Shown here in pieces: positions 34,435-43,280 of a stretch of 64,000 bases of DNA. The notes under the pieces are model-generated. The model was not told where the DNA came from and searched no databases. It saw only the letters and a program-made list of their open reading frames with translations. Source of the stretch: Dolichospermum planctonicum (GTDB lineage: Bacteria; Cyanobacteriota; Cyanobacteriia; Cyanobacteriales; Nostocaceae); assembly GCF_005402965.1 (NCBI RefSeq), contig NZ_BJCF01000002.1:62001-126000 (forward strand), read 5' to 3'. The number at the start of each line of letters is the position of its first letter. Positions within the stretch are counted from its first letter, which is position 1. The position numbers were made by a program, and so were the translations under genes.

Positions 34435-35181
34435 ATGATCAACAAAAAACCTGTAATAACTATTAAAAACATTAATCACTACTATGGTAGAGGATCTCTA
34501 AGAAAACAGATTTTATTTGATATTAATTTGGAAATATATGCCGGAGAAATTGTAATTATGACCGGTCCATCAGGTTCAGGTAAAACAACATTACTGAGCC
34601 TAATTGGTGGTTTAAGATCGGTACAAGAAGGAAGTCTAAAATTTTTAGGTGAAGAACTGTGCGGCGCAAGTCAAAGTAAACTAGTAAAGATGCGTCGTAA
34701 TATTGGTTATATTTTCCAAGCTCACAATTTATTGGGTTTTTTAACTGCTAGACAAAACGTGCAAATGGCTGTAGAATTAAATCATCGTATTTCCCAATCA
34801 GCAGCTATTTCTCAATCAGAAGCTATGCTGAAATCTGTGGGTTTACAAGAACGTGTTAATTACTATCCAGATAATTTATCAGGTGGACAAAAACAAAGAA
34901 TAGCGATCGCTCGCGCTTTAGTCAATCATCCTCCTTTAGTATTGGCTGATGAACCAACAGCGGCATTAGACAAACAATCAGGACGTGATGTAGTAGAAAT
35001 CATGCAACGTTTGGCTAAAGATCAGGGAACTGCTATCTTACTTGTTACCCATGATAACCGGATTTTAGATATTGCCGATCGCATTGTGGAAATGGAAGAT
35101 GGTCTTCTGACCCGTGATGCTCAAAATGTCGCTTTGAATCACGACTCTAAGACAAATAATCATAACAGTCTAATAACGTGA
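34435..35181 (+). CDS. devA: DevA-like ABC transporter ATP-binding protein
   Basis: 248 residues. Walker A GPSGSGKTT (near 43), ABC signature LSGGQ with KQRIAIARAL, and Walker B VLADEPTAALD are complete, and the H-loop VTHDNR is present. It is the LolD/MacB-like ATPase that powers DevBC. The C-terminal tail is short and polar. It is the last gene of the operon; the stop is nine bases from that of the convergent gene on the other strand. Confidence 0.92.
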   Translation: MINKKPVITIKNINHYYGRGSLRKQILFDINLEIYAGEIVIMTGPSGSGKTTLLSLIGGLRSVQEGSLKFLGEELCGASQSKLVKMRRNIGYIFQAHNLLGFLTARQNVQMAVELNHRISQSAAISQSEAMLKSVGLQERVNYYPDNLSGGQKQRIAIARALVNHPPLVLADEPTAALDKQSGRDVVEIMQRLAKDQGTAILLVTHDNRILDIADRIVEMEDGLLTRDAQNVALNHDSKTNNHNSLIT

Positions 35182-35190
35182 ATTTGCTTA

Positions 35191-35976
35191 TTAGTATATT
35201 GTCATTACAGGTGCTTTGCGGGTAGTTTTGAATGTCACATTCACCCCTTCACTTAATTGTTCCAGTACAAGCAGCGGCGTAGGTTTCGCCTTTTGATCCC
35301 AATGCATATAAACAATCCGACCTTGAATAGTCGGTTGCCAGGTATCGCCATTTTCACTGGGCAGCAGGTAAGTTTCTATACAATTAATTATTTGGGAGAT
35401 AGTAGTAGAAGTGGCTTGAATTGGTAACTTAATTAATCGAATTTGTATTCGGAATAGTACCCGCTTCACAATTTTCGGTGCTACACCGGTTTCATATTCA
35501 ATATCAAAAGTTTCATCTATTTGCTTACCATGATTGCTACTGGCAACTCCCACAGATCCTTGTCCCGATTGACCAGGACGCAGCGCCAAAGATATCTTAT
35601 CTTTAACCTTGATTTTCATTTGATTAATCAGGGCTAAATGGAATACATCCTCTGACATCCGCATTCGCAGATAATCTAGATTAAAATGCCGTGAGTCAGC
35701 TAAATCGGGATTATTTTCCAGTTTGCGAATAGTTTCCAAAGCTAACTTCAGTTTTTTGTCTAATTCTTGTGTGCGGAATCTTTCAAAATTTAATTTTTTC
35801 TCACTCTGCTGCAATAAAATTTTACTATAAACAATTACACCAATCAGAGCTAAAACCATTCCTCCACTGGCAAATAGTAGCAATGGTGGACTTTGGGATT
35901 CATTGACAACTACGGCTTGAGTCGTTTTTGTGATCTTCGGTAAAGAAGATTGATTGAGAAAATTTGTACTAGACAT
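35191..35976 (-). CDS. Membrane-anchored hypothetical protein
   Basis: About 261 residues. One transmembrane helix (LLLFASGGMVLALIGVIVY), then a coiled segment (KKLNFERFRTQELDKKLKLALETIRKLE), and a mainly beta C-terminal domain (IVKRVLFRIQIRLIKLPIQ, GRIVYMHWDQKA). I do not recognise the family; such conserved proteins occur in cyanobacteria. ATG at 35976 preferred to a TTG upstream. It is convergent with devA. Confidence 0.6.
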   Translation of the reverse strand: MSSTNFLNQSSLPKITKTTQAVVVNESQSPPLLLFASGGMVLALIGVIVYSKILLQQSEKKLNFERFRTQELDKKLKLALETIRKLENNPDLADSRHFNLDYLRMRMSEDVFHLALINQMKIKVKDKISLALRPGQSGQGSVGVASSNHGKQIDETFDIEYETGVAPKIVKRVLFRIQIRLIKLPIQATSTTISQIINCIETYLLPSENGDTWQPTIQGRIVYMHWDQKAKPTPLLVLEQLSEGVNVTFKTTRKAPVMTIY

Positions 35977-36548
35977 AATTTGCAACCTTTAACTATAAGA
36001 CTAATATTTGATTGTTGAAATATACCTAGTGCATTGCCAACCTTGGGCTGGTTTTCCAGGCCTGACTACACTACTTAAATTTTTTCAACTATCATTTACG
36101 ATTGCTATATTAACAGGCTATCAGTATTCAGAATTTAGTTAGGGTAATGTAACATACATTACATTTTTCTTGACATTCCATAACCTACAATCAATGTTAT
36201 GGTTTCCTCATGGTTATGCGGCTTGGCAAGGGTAAAAGCTGTATAAGTCCATGTTATTGCCAATGTATATGGTGATTATTGTGCAGTTTTTAGACTATTA
36301 TTGGGATCTCATATATGAGATTACTATATTGAATATCAGAAATCCATAAGCTAATGCTATACCACTTTTATCTTTTCTTTGTTATTTTGTATTGGGGGGA
36401 ACAGTTATTCCACATAAAGCCCGTTTAAATAAAAATTAGTTCAACTACTTTACCGTTCCTCAAGTTCAGTGCAAATTGCCAAGACAATTTATCATCTAAA
36501 TGACCAAGGCAAATTTTCATCAATCTCATCTACGGAGGACTTACAACT
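35977..36548. other. Leader region upstream of the Mo-nitrogenase C-terminal-domain gene
   Basis: About 570 bases. The NtcA promoter (36149-36191) predicts a transcript with a leader of about 350 bases before the 36549 start. A 16-base perfect palindrome ATCTCATATATGAGAT lies in it (36306-36321). No coding region or repeat is visible. Confidence 0.55.
36149..36191 (+). promoter_or_regulatory. NtcA-activated promoter upstream of a nitrogen-fixation-type gene
   Basis: GTAACATACATTAC (36149-36162) is a perfect GTA-N8-TAC box, itself nearly palindromic. It is followed by 23 bases and TACAAT (36186-36191). Transcription should start near 36197. Confidence 0.8.
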
Positions 36549-36887
36549 ATGCTGAAAACCAATAGTCAACCAATGATTATCTCTAGTTTTGTTAACCATG
36601 AGGAGCAAAACCGTCAAGCTAAAAATCAGTTTAATTTATTGCAAAAATTACGTCAATTTCTGGATGAAATCGAAATTGATAATCGTCAAGTCGCTAAATT
36701 GATTGCTAAACTTATTCCTGCCCAATGTCCGTTTGAGCGTGATATCGTGGTTTTTGGTCGCAAAATCGCCCACATTCCCCCTTTATGCAAATTTAACCCC
36801 CTGTATGACCAGTTTGTAGGCTTGCGTTTTCGTGCATTATGTTATTTAGTAGATAAGTGTGGAGAAGACATTCAATCTTACTGCTGA
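36549..36887 (+). CDS. Mo-dependent nitrogenase C-terminal-domain protein
   Basis: 112 residues. The core IDNRQVAKLIAKLIPAQCPFERDI, then IAHIPPLCKFNPLYDQ and LRFRALCYL, is the Mo-nitrogenase C-terminal domain (PF06967 as I recall) that stands alone in many cyanobacteria near nif or nitrogen-regulated genes. The exact role is unknown. Conserved cysteines CPFE, PLCKF, ALCYL, DKCGE and the final SYC might bind metal. A good GGAGG ribosome site lies about ten bases before the ATG. The NtcA promoter 0.35 kb upstream predicts induction under nitrogen deprivation. A cupin gene follows after 19 bases. Confidence 0.87.
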   Translation: MLKTNSQPMIISSFVNHEEQNRQAKNQFNLLQKLRQFLDEIEIDNRQVAKLIAKLIPAQCPFERDIVVFGRKIAHIPPLCKFNPLYDQFVGLRFRALCYLVDKCGEDIQSYC

Positions 36888-36906
36888 ATAGAACATTAAA
36901 TAGGCC

Positions 36907-37179
36907 ATGGAAATTAAAGTCGAACATCAACCAAATCTTGCACATCTCAATCAGTTAGATGTATTCAATTGGCCAATTTGGGAAAAGGAAATATCCAAGT
37001 TTCCTTGGACTTACGATGATCAGGAAGTTTGCTACTTTTTAGCAGGTAATGTCATTGTCACTCCTCATGGAGGACAAGCGGTACAAATGGGTAAAGGAGA
37101 TTTAGTGACTTTTCCTGCTGGTATGTCTTGTGTCTGGGAAATTATCAGCGATGTCAGGAAACATTATCGCTTTGATTAA
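36907..37179 (+). CDS. Cupin (DUF861/EutQ-like) small protein
   Basis: 90 residues, a single cupin: WPIWEKEISKFPWTYDDQEVCYFLAGNVIVTPHGG and KGDLVTFPAGMSCVWEIISDV. Cupins of this type bind a metal or a small organic ligand; the function is unknown. It starts 19 bases after the Mo-nitrogenase-domain stop and so is very likely co-transcribed and NtcA-controlled. ATG start. Confidence 0.85.
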   Translation: MEIKVEHQPNLAHLNQLDVFNWPIWEKEISKFPWTYDDQEVCYFLAGNVIVTPHGGQAVQMGKGDLVTFPAGMSCVWEIISDVRKHYRFD

Positions 37180-37262
37180 TTGTAATTTATTTTTACTAAT
37201 TTTGATGCAACCCAAATAATCAATATCTGAGAGATGGGAATTTGATATTTTTTAGCGGGTTG

Positions 37263-37850
37263 CTATGAAACCATTGATCCTAAAATATCATCTACAAATA
37301 AATTATTTTCGGGGAATGCTAAAATTGACAATTTTTCCCCGCGACTTAGTATTTGAATGTCCCTATAACCATTTTCACTAGGGTAGCGATAGACAATAAT
37401 TACTTGTTGATAAATATCAACTAACCAAACTTCAGTAATACCACTACTAGCATAGAGAGGAATTTTTACGTCTCTATCATATTCAATACTGCTATCTGCA
37501 ACTTCAATTAATAAGAATATATCTTGGGGTTGGGGGTGTCCAGATTCATAAAAATCTGCACGGGTTTGTAGTAATGCGATATCTGGTTCAGGTTCAGATA
37601 AGTTATTCAAGAGAATCGGATTTTGTACCCTAACAATTACTTTTATTCCCAGAATATTGCTGAATAAGCGATTAATTCTGTCAACACAAGCTGCGTGTCT
37701 TCTACCAATTGGTGACATTTCTATAATTTCTCCATTAATCAGTTCTACTTTATCATTTTCTGACAAAATACCGGCTTCACTCATTTGATGGTATTGAGAA
37801 ATATTAAAGCGAAAATTTTTAACCTGTGGTTTTGCTAATTGTAAGGTCAT
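37263..37850 (-). CDS. Uma2 family (DUF820) putative endonuclease
   Basis: 195 residues. FNISQYHQMSEAGILSENDKVELINGEIIEMSPIG and EPDIALL, IFLLIEVADSSIEYDRDVKIPLYASSGI show the Uma2 core with PD-(D/E)xK-like residues. It is a relative of the gene at 23049, distinct in sequence. Function unproven. ATG start; a separate unit from the following Nudix gene. Confidence 0.9.
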   Translation of the reverse strand: MTLQLAKPQVKNFRFNISQYHQMSEAGILSENDKVELINGEIIEMSPIGRRHAACVDRINRLFSNILGIKVIVRVQNPILLNNLSEPEPDIALLQTRADFYESGHPQPQDIFLLIEVADSSIEYDRDVKIPLYASSGITEVWLVDIYQQVIIVYRYPSENGYRDIQILSRGEKLSILAFPENNLFVDDILGSMVS

Positions 37851-37966
37851 AATTAACTTTCTCCTATTTACCTTTATTTTTAAAATAGCAATAATATCCC
37901 CGACTTCTCAACTCAATTGATTATTTAGACTAAATTAGGCGTTTAGAAACCGGGTCTACAGAGACA

Positions 37967-37986
37967 AAACCCACCTGAGTGGGTTT
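37967..37986 (-). terminator. Rho-independent terminator of the Nudix gene
   Basis: AAACCCAC, CTGA, GTGGGTTT: a perfect eight-base stem followed on the minus strand by a TTTTG run. It is placed about ten bases after the Nudix stop. Confidence 0.55.
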
Positions 37987-37996
37987 AGAAAACTGT

Positions 37997-38428
37997 TTAT
38001 AAAAAATCAAAAAATACGTCAGGAACTAATCTCAATTCACCAGATTTAAACCGGGAAATATCTATCCATAATGCGCGATGTTGACGTTCTGGTGTTTCTG
38101 AAAAAGTTAAACTTTCGATTTGGTAAAATTTGGAATCTGCAAAATCGCATTCATAGAGTTGAATGATTTCATGTCCTTGTTTACCGTTAAAAGTAAATAG
38201 GTTTTCGATACAACTTAGATAGCGAATATTGGTTAATTCGGCTTGAATTTCTTCTTGAAACTCTCTAATTAAAGCTATGCGGCTAGTTTCACCAAATTCT
38301 ACACCACCACCTAAAGCGCGATAAAAGATTGATTGTTTTGTAGGATCATATCCTTCAGAAACAAAGATTCTATTACCATCTCGAATTAGTGCTAAAACAA
38401 TTACTCGAATTTGACCTTCTTTATTCAT
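37997..38428 (-). CDS. Nudix hydrolase
   Basis: 143 residues. The Nudix box is GGVEFGETSRIALIREFQEEI (residues about 41-61): G-x5-E-x7-REFQEE, complete except that the glycine before the last hydrophobic residue is Gln. The box coordinates Mg2+ for pyrophosphate hydrolysis of nucleoside-diphosphate-linked compounds; the substrate cannot be told. It starts with ATG eight bases from the DUF3531 stop and is probably its partner in an operon. Confidence 0.9.
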   Translation of the reverse strand: MNKEGQIRVIVLALIRDGNRIFVSEGYDPTKQSIFYRALGGGVEFGETSRIALIREFQEEIQAELTNIRYLSCIENLFTFNGKQGHEIIQLYECDFADSKFYQIESLTFSETPERQHRALWIDISRFKSGELRLVPDVFFDFL

Positions 38429-38436
38429 GATAGTAA

Positions 38437-38895
38437 TTAATTATAATGATCGTAGATTGAATCGGGGTGACTTTCACTATTTTCTATAGGCCAATCTGAA
38501 TTTTCACCACCAAGGTATAGTTCTTCGATAGCGACATATTCTTGAGTTAGTTGTGTTAATGCGTTGATCAGAATGTCTAAAGCGATCGCATCACTTGTTC
38601 CCAAATCAAACCAACAACGCATCCATTCTCCTTCATATTCAAATTCACCCATATTGTGCATCAAAGCCAGTAAGCTTTTATCATAGCCTTTTGCATCATA
38701 ATTCATATAGCTGATATCAATTCCTGTATCTTGTATTTGCAGATTTTCCGCATTAAATCCCCCCAATTTACCTAAATAAAACCAGGAATTAAATACTTCT
38801 TCTACATATTTTTTTTCTTGCAGAGAGGGAATGGTGCTAAACTTCAACCAAATCCAGACATCAAAAGGATTAAACTCGCGGAATTGAATTTGCAT
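38437..38895 (-). CDS. DUF3531 family protein
   Basis: About 152 residues. I recognise the cyanobacterial/plant DUF3531 pattern (MQIQFREFNPFDVWIWLKF ... WMRCWFDLGTSDAIALDILINAL). The real start is ATG 38895. A longer frame begins at 38952, but its first 19 residues are only a translation of the tandem heptamers at 38901-38937. Function unknown. It is co-directional with the Nudix gene downstream. Confidence 0.85.
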   Translation of the reverse strand: MQIQFREFNPFDVWIWLKFSTIPSLQEKKYVEEVFNSWFYLGKLGGFNAENLQIQDTGIDISYMNYDAKGYDKSLLALMHNMGEFEYEGEWMRCWFDLGTSDAIALDILINALTQLTQEYVAIEELYLGGENSDWPIENSESHPDSIYDHYN

Positions 38896-38900
38896 TTTTG

Positions 38901-38937
38901 TAATGGGTAATGGGTAATGGGTAATGGGTAATGGGTA
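38901..38937 (+). repeat. STRR heptamers (TAATGGG), about five copies
   Basis: Perfect TAATGGG units directly upstream of the DUF3531 start. A further AATAACT triplet of heptamers lies at 38951-38971. The array sits where the ribosome-binding site should be. Confidence 0.8.
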
Positions 38938-38962
38938 AGAAATTCTTGCCAATAACTAATAA

Positions 38963-39892
38963 CTAATAACTACTAACAGCTTGACTGCGTTCATATTCAA
39001 TTTGTTCGACTAAATTAACAGGAAGTTGAGATTTTTTGGCTAATGCTTTGTCAAAATAAACTATTCCTTCCTTAATCAAATCCTGACTTTTTTCCCTTTT
39101 TCCTTTTTCCTGAAGAATTTGAGCTTTTAGATAGTAAATTTCTGGGTTGTCAGCAGTTGTTTTTAAAGCGCGGTTGACATAATCTAAAGCCTGAGAATAT
39201 TGTTTCAAATCTCGATAAGCTAAAGCAATACCCCTATCTACTAAATAACCAGGTGCCGCATTTTTTTGCAACCGTTCAATTGCATCATCTGGACTGGTAA
39301 AAGGCAAATTTACAGCTAACATTAAATCCATATAGCCGCGAATTAAGTTTAACTCTGGATCATTGGCAGAAATTTCTTCCGCTCTGTCAAAATATGTATA
39401 TACTTTTCGTAAGCGACTAAAAGCAGGTCCAGCACCATTGATAGTCCCTTCTCGACCGAGAATTAGCGCCCCCTCTAAAAAATGACTGGCAGCAATGTAT
39501 AAATTACCACGTAATGGATCACTAGAAATAAGATTTTGTGCAGTTTCCAGAGTTTTTTGACTGTATTTTTCTAAACTGGCCCAATCTTGATCTCTATAAG
39601 CTAAACCAGCCTGAATCACATAAATTAAGGGTTCATTGGGTTCGCTAGAAATAGCTGCTTGTAAGGATTTTTTAGCTTTTGGGTAATTTCCCTCTTGGAA
39701 AATCGCTTTAAAAACAAATTCCGTATTATCACCAATTTTACGAGTTTCTTGAGTCCGAAATGGATCAGCAGCAAAGGAGGGATTTACAAATAGATTTAAA
39801 AGAATTGAAGTAGTAACAGTCACTTTTAAAAATATAGGAAATCGCCAAGATATGATGAATTGAGGAATTAAGAAATGTTTTAACATCGTCAT
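38963..39892 (-). CDS. Sll0314/Alr1548 family TPR protein
   Basis: About 309 residues. A signal peptide or membrane anchor precedes SFAADPFRTQ near residue 42. TPR-like helices follow: YPKAKKSLQAAISSEPNEPLIY, FDRAEEISANDPELNLI, YSQALDYVNRALKTTADNPEIYY. The family name is from memory and its function is unproven; TPR proteins usually hold other proteins together, here on the periplasmic or luminal side. Start: ATG at 39892, or the ATG at 39886. Confidence 0.75.
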   Translation of the reverse strand: MTMLKHFLIPQFIISWRFPIFLKVTVTTSILLNLFVNPSFAADPFRTQETRKIGDNTEFVFKAIFQEGNYPKAKKSLQAAISSEPNEPLIYVIQAGLAYRDQDWASLEKYSQKTLETAQNLISSDPLRGNLYIAASHFLEGALILGREGTINGAGPAFSRLRKVYTYFDRAEEISANDPELNLIRGYMDLMLAVNLPFTSPDDAIERLQKNAAPGYLVDRGIALAYRDLKQYSQALDYVNRALKTTADNPEIYYLKAQILQEKGKREKSQDLIKEGIVYFDKALAKKSQLPVNLVEQIEYERSQAVSSY

Positions 39893-40006
39893 CACGGGAA
39901 TAATTACGGTTGAAATTGTTTTATCTATTACCTAAAATGCAAAACAGTGAATTATAAATTACGTCTATTGCCACCAAAATTTACCCTAACTTGGTAATCT
40001 TAACAG

Positions 40007-40687
40007 ATGCTCTATCTTAGAAATCTAACTTATCACCCCACGGCTTGCCCCAAAGCAATTCTCCAAGCCATTAACTTAGAATTACCACCCCAGAAACTGG
40101 GTTTAATAATTGGACCTAGCGGTTCAGGGAAAAGCACCTTATTAGAAATTCTATCTGGACTAGCTGATCCTAGCACTGGTGGGGTTTTTTGGCGAGAGCA
40201 GGGACTCATAGCTGAACAACTGCAACAATTAGCAGGTTTAGTATTTCAATTTCCAGAACGACACTTTTGCGGGGGGACAATTTTAGAAGAGTTGCGCTTA
40301 GGACATCCAGAACTAGGATTAGAACAGGTTAAACAAGCATTAACAGAAGTTGGATTAAATAATTTATCTTTATCTGTATCTCCTACTAATTTAAGCGGTG
40401 GACAACAAAGACGGTTAGCTTTAGCAGTCCAATTAATTCGTCAGCCGAACTTATTGCTATTAGATGAACCCACAGCCGGTTTAGACTGGTCTATGCGTCG
40501 TCAACTGGTAAACTTATTAGCTAAACTGAAAAAAGATTGGACATTGTTAATTGTAACACATGATGCCAGTGATATGTTACCAATAGCTGATTATTGTTGG
40601 ACATTAGATCATGGTATTTTAAAATCAGTTGAGCCGACAACTTTGGGAAATAAAACACAAGGAGTAGTGACTAATTTACCAGATTAA
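40007..40687 (+). CDS. ABC transporter ATP-binding protein (energy-coupling factor / CbiO type)
   Basis: 226 residues. Walker A GPSGSGKST, Q-loop VFQFPERHFCGGTILEEL (the ECF-type FPE/ExQ segment), signature LSGGQQRRLALA, Walker B LLLLDEPTAGLD and H-loop VTHD are all present. The Q-loop resembles CbiO and ECF ATPases. No cognate membrane subunit is adjacent, and the transported substrate is unknown. It is divergent from the TPR gene. Confidence 0.87.
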   Translation: MLYLRNLTYHPTACPKAILQAINLELPPQKLGLIIGPSGSGKSTLLEILSGLADPSTGGVFWREQGLIAEQLQQLAGLVFQFPERHFCGGTILEELRLGHPELGLEQVKQALTEVGLNNLSLSVSPTNLSGGQQRRLALAVQLIRQPNLLLLDEPTAGLDWSMRRQLVNLLAKLKKDWTLLIVTHDASDMLPIADYCWTLDHGILKSVEPTTLGNKTQGVVTNLPD

Positions 40688-40855
40688 TATTAACTTTCTT
40701 CTTCGTTGTTCTTCCTTCTTTGCGTCTTCGTGGTTCATTTAATTCATATTTTGTCAAGAAATAGGGAATTTAACCGCAGATAAACGCAGATGAATTTGAT
40801 ATCAATGTTCAAGTAAAAATTGGCTAAAATTAATGGGAAAAAGTGATTTTCAATA

Positions 40856-41611
40856 ATGGATATAGAACCTTTATCTATCGCTAATTTACCGAAAATGGCG
40901 GAAATATGGGAAAAGACCCTAAATTGGCAACCGACAAATCTACAAGAAAACCAATTTCAACAACTTTATCAATTAATCATTGCGGGAAATCGCCAAATTA
41001 ACTTAACTCGCATTACTGAACCTGAAGAATTTTGGGAGAAACATCTTTGGGATTCCTTGCGAGGAATTGCACCAAAACAAATATTTATTCCCGGTATTGA
41101 CAGGGGAAAACGGATAATTGATATTGGTACAGGTGCAGGTTTTCCTGGTTTACCAATTGCTCTAATTTTTCCCAATTCTCAAGTTACACTTTTAGATTCT
41201 ACGGGTAAGAAAATTGCTTTTATTGAGACAGTTTTATCAGCACTTACTCTCAATAATGCTAAAACTTTACTTGGGAGAGCGGAAGAAATTGGTCAACAGT
41301 ATGAACACAGACAAAATTATGATGTCGCTGTGATTCGGGCTGTGGGAAATGTTTCTGTTTGTGCTGAATATAGTTTACCATTAGTCAGAAAAGGCGGTTT
41401 GGCGATAATTTATCGGGGTAGTTGGAGCGAAGCAGAAAATGAAAGTTTAGAAACTGCTGTTGAACAATTAGGTGGAGCAGTTGAATTAATTGAAGAATTT
41501 TCTACTCCTTGGAGTAATAGTATGCGTCATTGCCTTTATTTGCGAAAAGTCACCAACACACCAATTAGTTTTCCCCGTGGGGTTGGTATACCCAGTCAAA
41601 AACCAATTTAA
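40856..41611 (+). CDS. rsmG: 16S rRNA (guanine527-N7)-methyltransferase
   Basis: 251 residues. INLTRITEPEEFWEKHLWDSLRG, IIDIGTGAGFPGLPIAL (SAM motif) and VTLLDSTGKKIAFIE identify RsmG/GidB, which methylates G527 of 16S rRNA. The ATG start is typical. It is a lone gene upstream of ribF. A dispersed GCAGATAAACGCAGAT sequence precedes it. Confidence 0.94.
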   Translation: MDIEPLSIANLPKMAEIWEKTLNWQPTNLQENQFQQLYQLIIAGNRQINLTRITEPEEFWEKHLWDSLRGIAPKQIFIPGIDRGKRIIDIGTGAGFPGLPIALIFPNSQVTLLDSTGKKIAFIETVLSALTLNNAKTLLGRAEEIGQQYEHRQNYDVAVIRAVGNVSVCAEYSLPLVRKGGLAIIYRGSWSEAENESLETAVEQLGGAVELIEEFSTPWSNSMRHCLYLRKVTNTPISFPRGVGIPSQKPI

Positions 41612-41715
41612 TCAGCGAATTTCTCGATTTTAGATTAGATTAGTGATTAGATATCTAATAGCGTGAGAGACTCAACGCTAACAGCGACAATAAACCTAAA
41701 ATTCCCAAAATCTAA

Positions 41716-42741
41716 GTGTTAAATTTGTCTCAAAATGGGTGTTCTGTATGGGTTGCTTCTTCAACAGAAAGGCTGCTGACACCAACCGCTGTTGCTCTTG
41801 GTAAATTTGATGGTGTTCATCTTGGTCATCAAAGAGTAATTCAGCCAGTATTGCAGTCAGTATGGGGTAAAAGTGGGGAAAATTCAACCGACCCAGACCG
41901 AAAAAATCCGCGCCCTTACTCAACCGTTGTTACTTTTGATCCCCACCCCCATGAGTTTTTTACAGGACAACCCCGTGATTTATTAACACCACTGGATGAA
42001 AAAGTGCAACAATTGCGATCGCTTGGGGTAGAACAATTGGTATTATTACCTTTTGATAGAGAATTGTCCGCTCTTTCCCCGGAGGAATTTGTGGATAAAA
42101 TTCTGGTTCAACAACTCCAATGTCAACAAATTAGCGTTGGCCAAGATTTCTGTTTTGGCAAAAAGCGTATGGGTACAGCCCAGGATTTGCAAATACTCGC
42201 AGCTAAATACAATATACCCGTGACCATAGTTCCTATAAAAAATGATACAGACAGCTTGTCCACAACAGATGATACTCGTATCAGTACATCCTTAATTAGG
42301 GAAAGTTTAGAAGTAGGTGATATTCCTAAAGCAAATCGTCTACTGGGAAGACCTTATACTCTTACGGGTGAAGTAGTAACAGGTCAGAAATTAGGTAGAA
42401 CTATCGGCTTTCCTACGGCGAATATCCAACTACCAAAGGATAAATTTTTACCTCGTCATGGTGTTTATGCTGTGGAGGTGATGATTCATAACGAAACTCC
42501 AGATACAGACTCTATTCCGCAATTAGGGGTAATGAATATCGGGAACCGTCCCACAGTTAATGGTATAGATACTCGTGTAGAAGTACATTTTTTAAATTGG
42601 TCTGGTGATTTATACGGAAAAATTTTAGAGATACAACTAGTAAAATTTTTGCGTCCTGAACAGAAATTTCCCTCTTTGGAAGCGCTGAAAGATCAAATTC
42701 AACTTGATTGTACAGCAGCTCAAGCAATTTTTAATTCTTAA
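41716..42741 (+). CDS. ribF: Bifunctional riboflavin kinase / FAD synthetase
   Basis: 341 residues. The N-terminal FAD synthetase domain contains ALGKFDGVHLGHQRVI (HxGH nucleotidyltransferase motif), TFDPHP and the later DTRISTSLIRESL. The C-terminal flavokinase domain begins at about residue 200 with RPYTLTGEVV and contains LGRTIGFPTANIQL and GVMNIGNRPTV. It makes FMN then FAD, the cofactors used by the two flavodiiron proteins and many others. The start appears to be GTG at 41716. No strong ribosome site is visible. Confidence 0.93.
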   Translation: MLNLSQNGCSVWVASSTERLLTPTAVALGKFDGVHLGHQRVIQPVLQSVWGKSGENSTDPDRKNPRPYSTVVTFDPHPHEFFTGQPRDLLTPLDEKVQQLRSLGVEQLVLLPFDRELSALSPEEFVDKILVQQLQCQQISVGQDFCFGKKRMGTAQDLQILAAKYNIPVTIVPIKNDTDSLSTTDDTRISTSLIRESLEVGDIPKANRLLGRPYTLTGEVVTGQKLGRTIGFPTANIQLPKDKFLPRHGVYAVEVMIHNETPDTDSIPQLGVMNIGNRPTVNGIDTRVEVHFLNWSGDLYGKILEIQLVKFLRPEQKFPSLEALKDQIQLDCTAAQAIFNS

Positions 42742-43280
42742 TATTGCGCGGGGAATTTTTAATGTCAACTTAAACATTACAGCGATTTTTAAGTAAATGA
42801 ACCAAGTTTGAAAATCTTACGCAAAGGAAGAAAGGAATATAAAAACAAAAGTGTGGTACAAGTACATTAAAATTGCTGTAATAAGAAAGGTAAAAAGTGC
42901 ATCTACAAATAAAAAACCGCTTATTTAATATCAAATATCATGGGAGGTATAACCTCCCAAAAAGTATTTCTATTATATAGCACTTGCGAAAAAATTTTTA
43001 GAAGAAGATCATGGTTTTAAACTTTTTGAAATTAATTATAAAATCTGTGATTGAATAATATATTTAAAAGTAAAACCATTTCCAAAAAGCTGTTTTTTGC
43101 TTTCCTCTCCTTGTGTCGGTGGTTTAGCAACTTCAGAAATTTTTAATTCTCATGCTAGATTAGAATTTTTACGTGGTAATACTGTAGGAAAGGCTAAACT
43201 ATTAAACAAGTTTTTAGTCCAAACTCAGAAACAAACCTTCTACATTTCCCCCCAGTGAGAAATGGTTATAATAAATTTAT
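42742..43280. other. Intergenic region after ribF
   Basis: About 540 bases between the convergent ribF and PrsW genes. It holds a palindromic GGGAGGT/ACCTCCC stem (42942-42958) and a possible decayed reading frame (42953-43258). Nothing else was recognised. Confidence 0.45.
42953..43258 (+). pseudogene. Possible decayed reading frame with one in-frame stop
   Basis: The frame beginning at 42953 reads about 33 codons (including KKFLEEDHGFKLFEIN), meets TGA at 43052-43054, then continues for 67 codons (including SHARLEFLRGNTVGKAKLL) to TGA at 43256. The peptides look more protein-like than random AT-rich sequence. No start codon or family is evident. Confidence 0.3.

Noticed and set aside
38896-38952. 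N-terminal extension of the DUF3531 protein
   Set aside because: The extra residues are a translation of the TAATGGG heptamers; the conserved protein begins at 38895.
42942-42958. GGGAGGT-AT-ACCTCCC palindrome as a terminator
   Set aside because: No U-run follows on either strand, and it is 200 bases after ribF.
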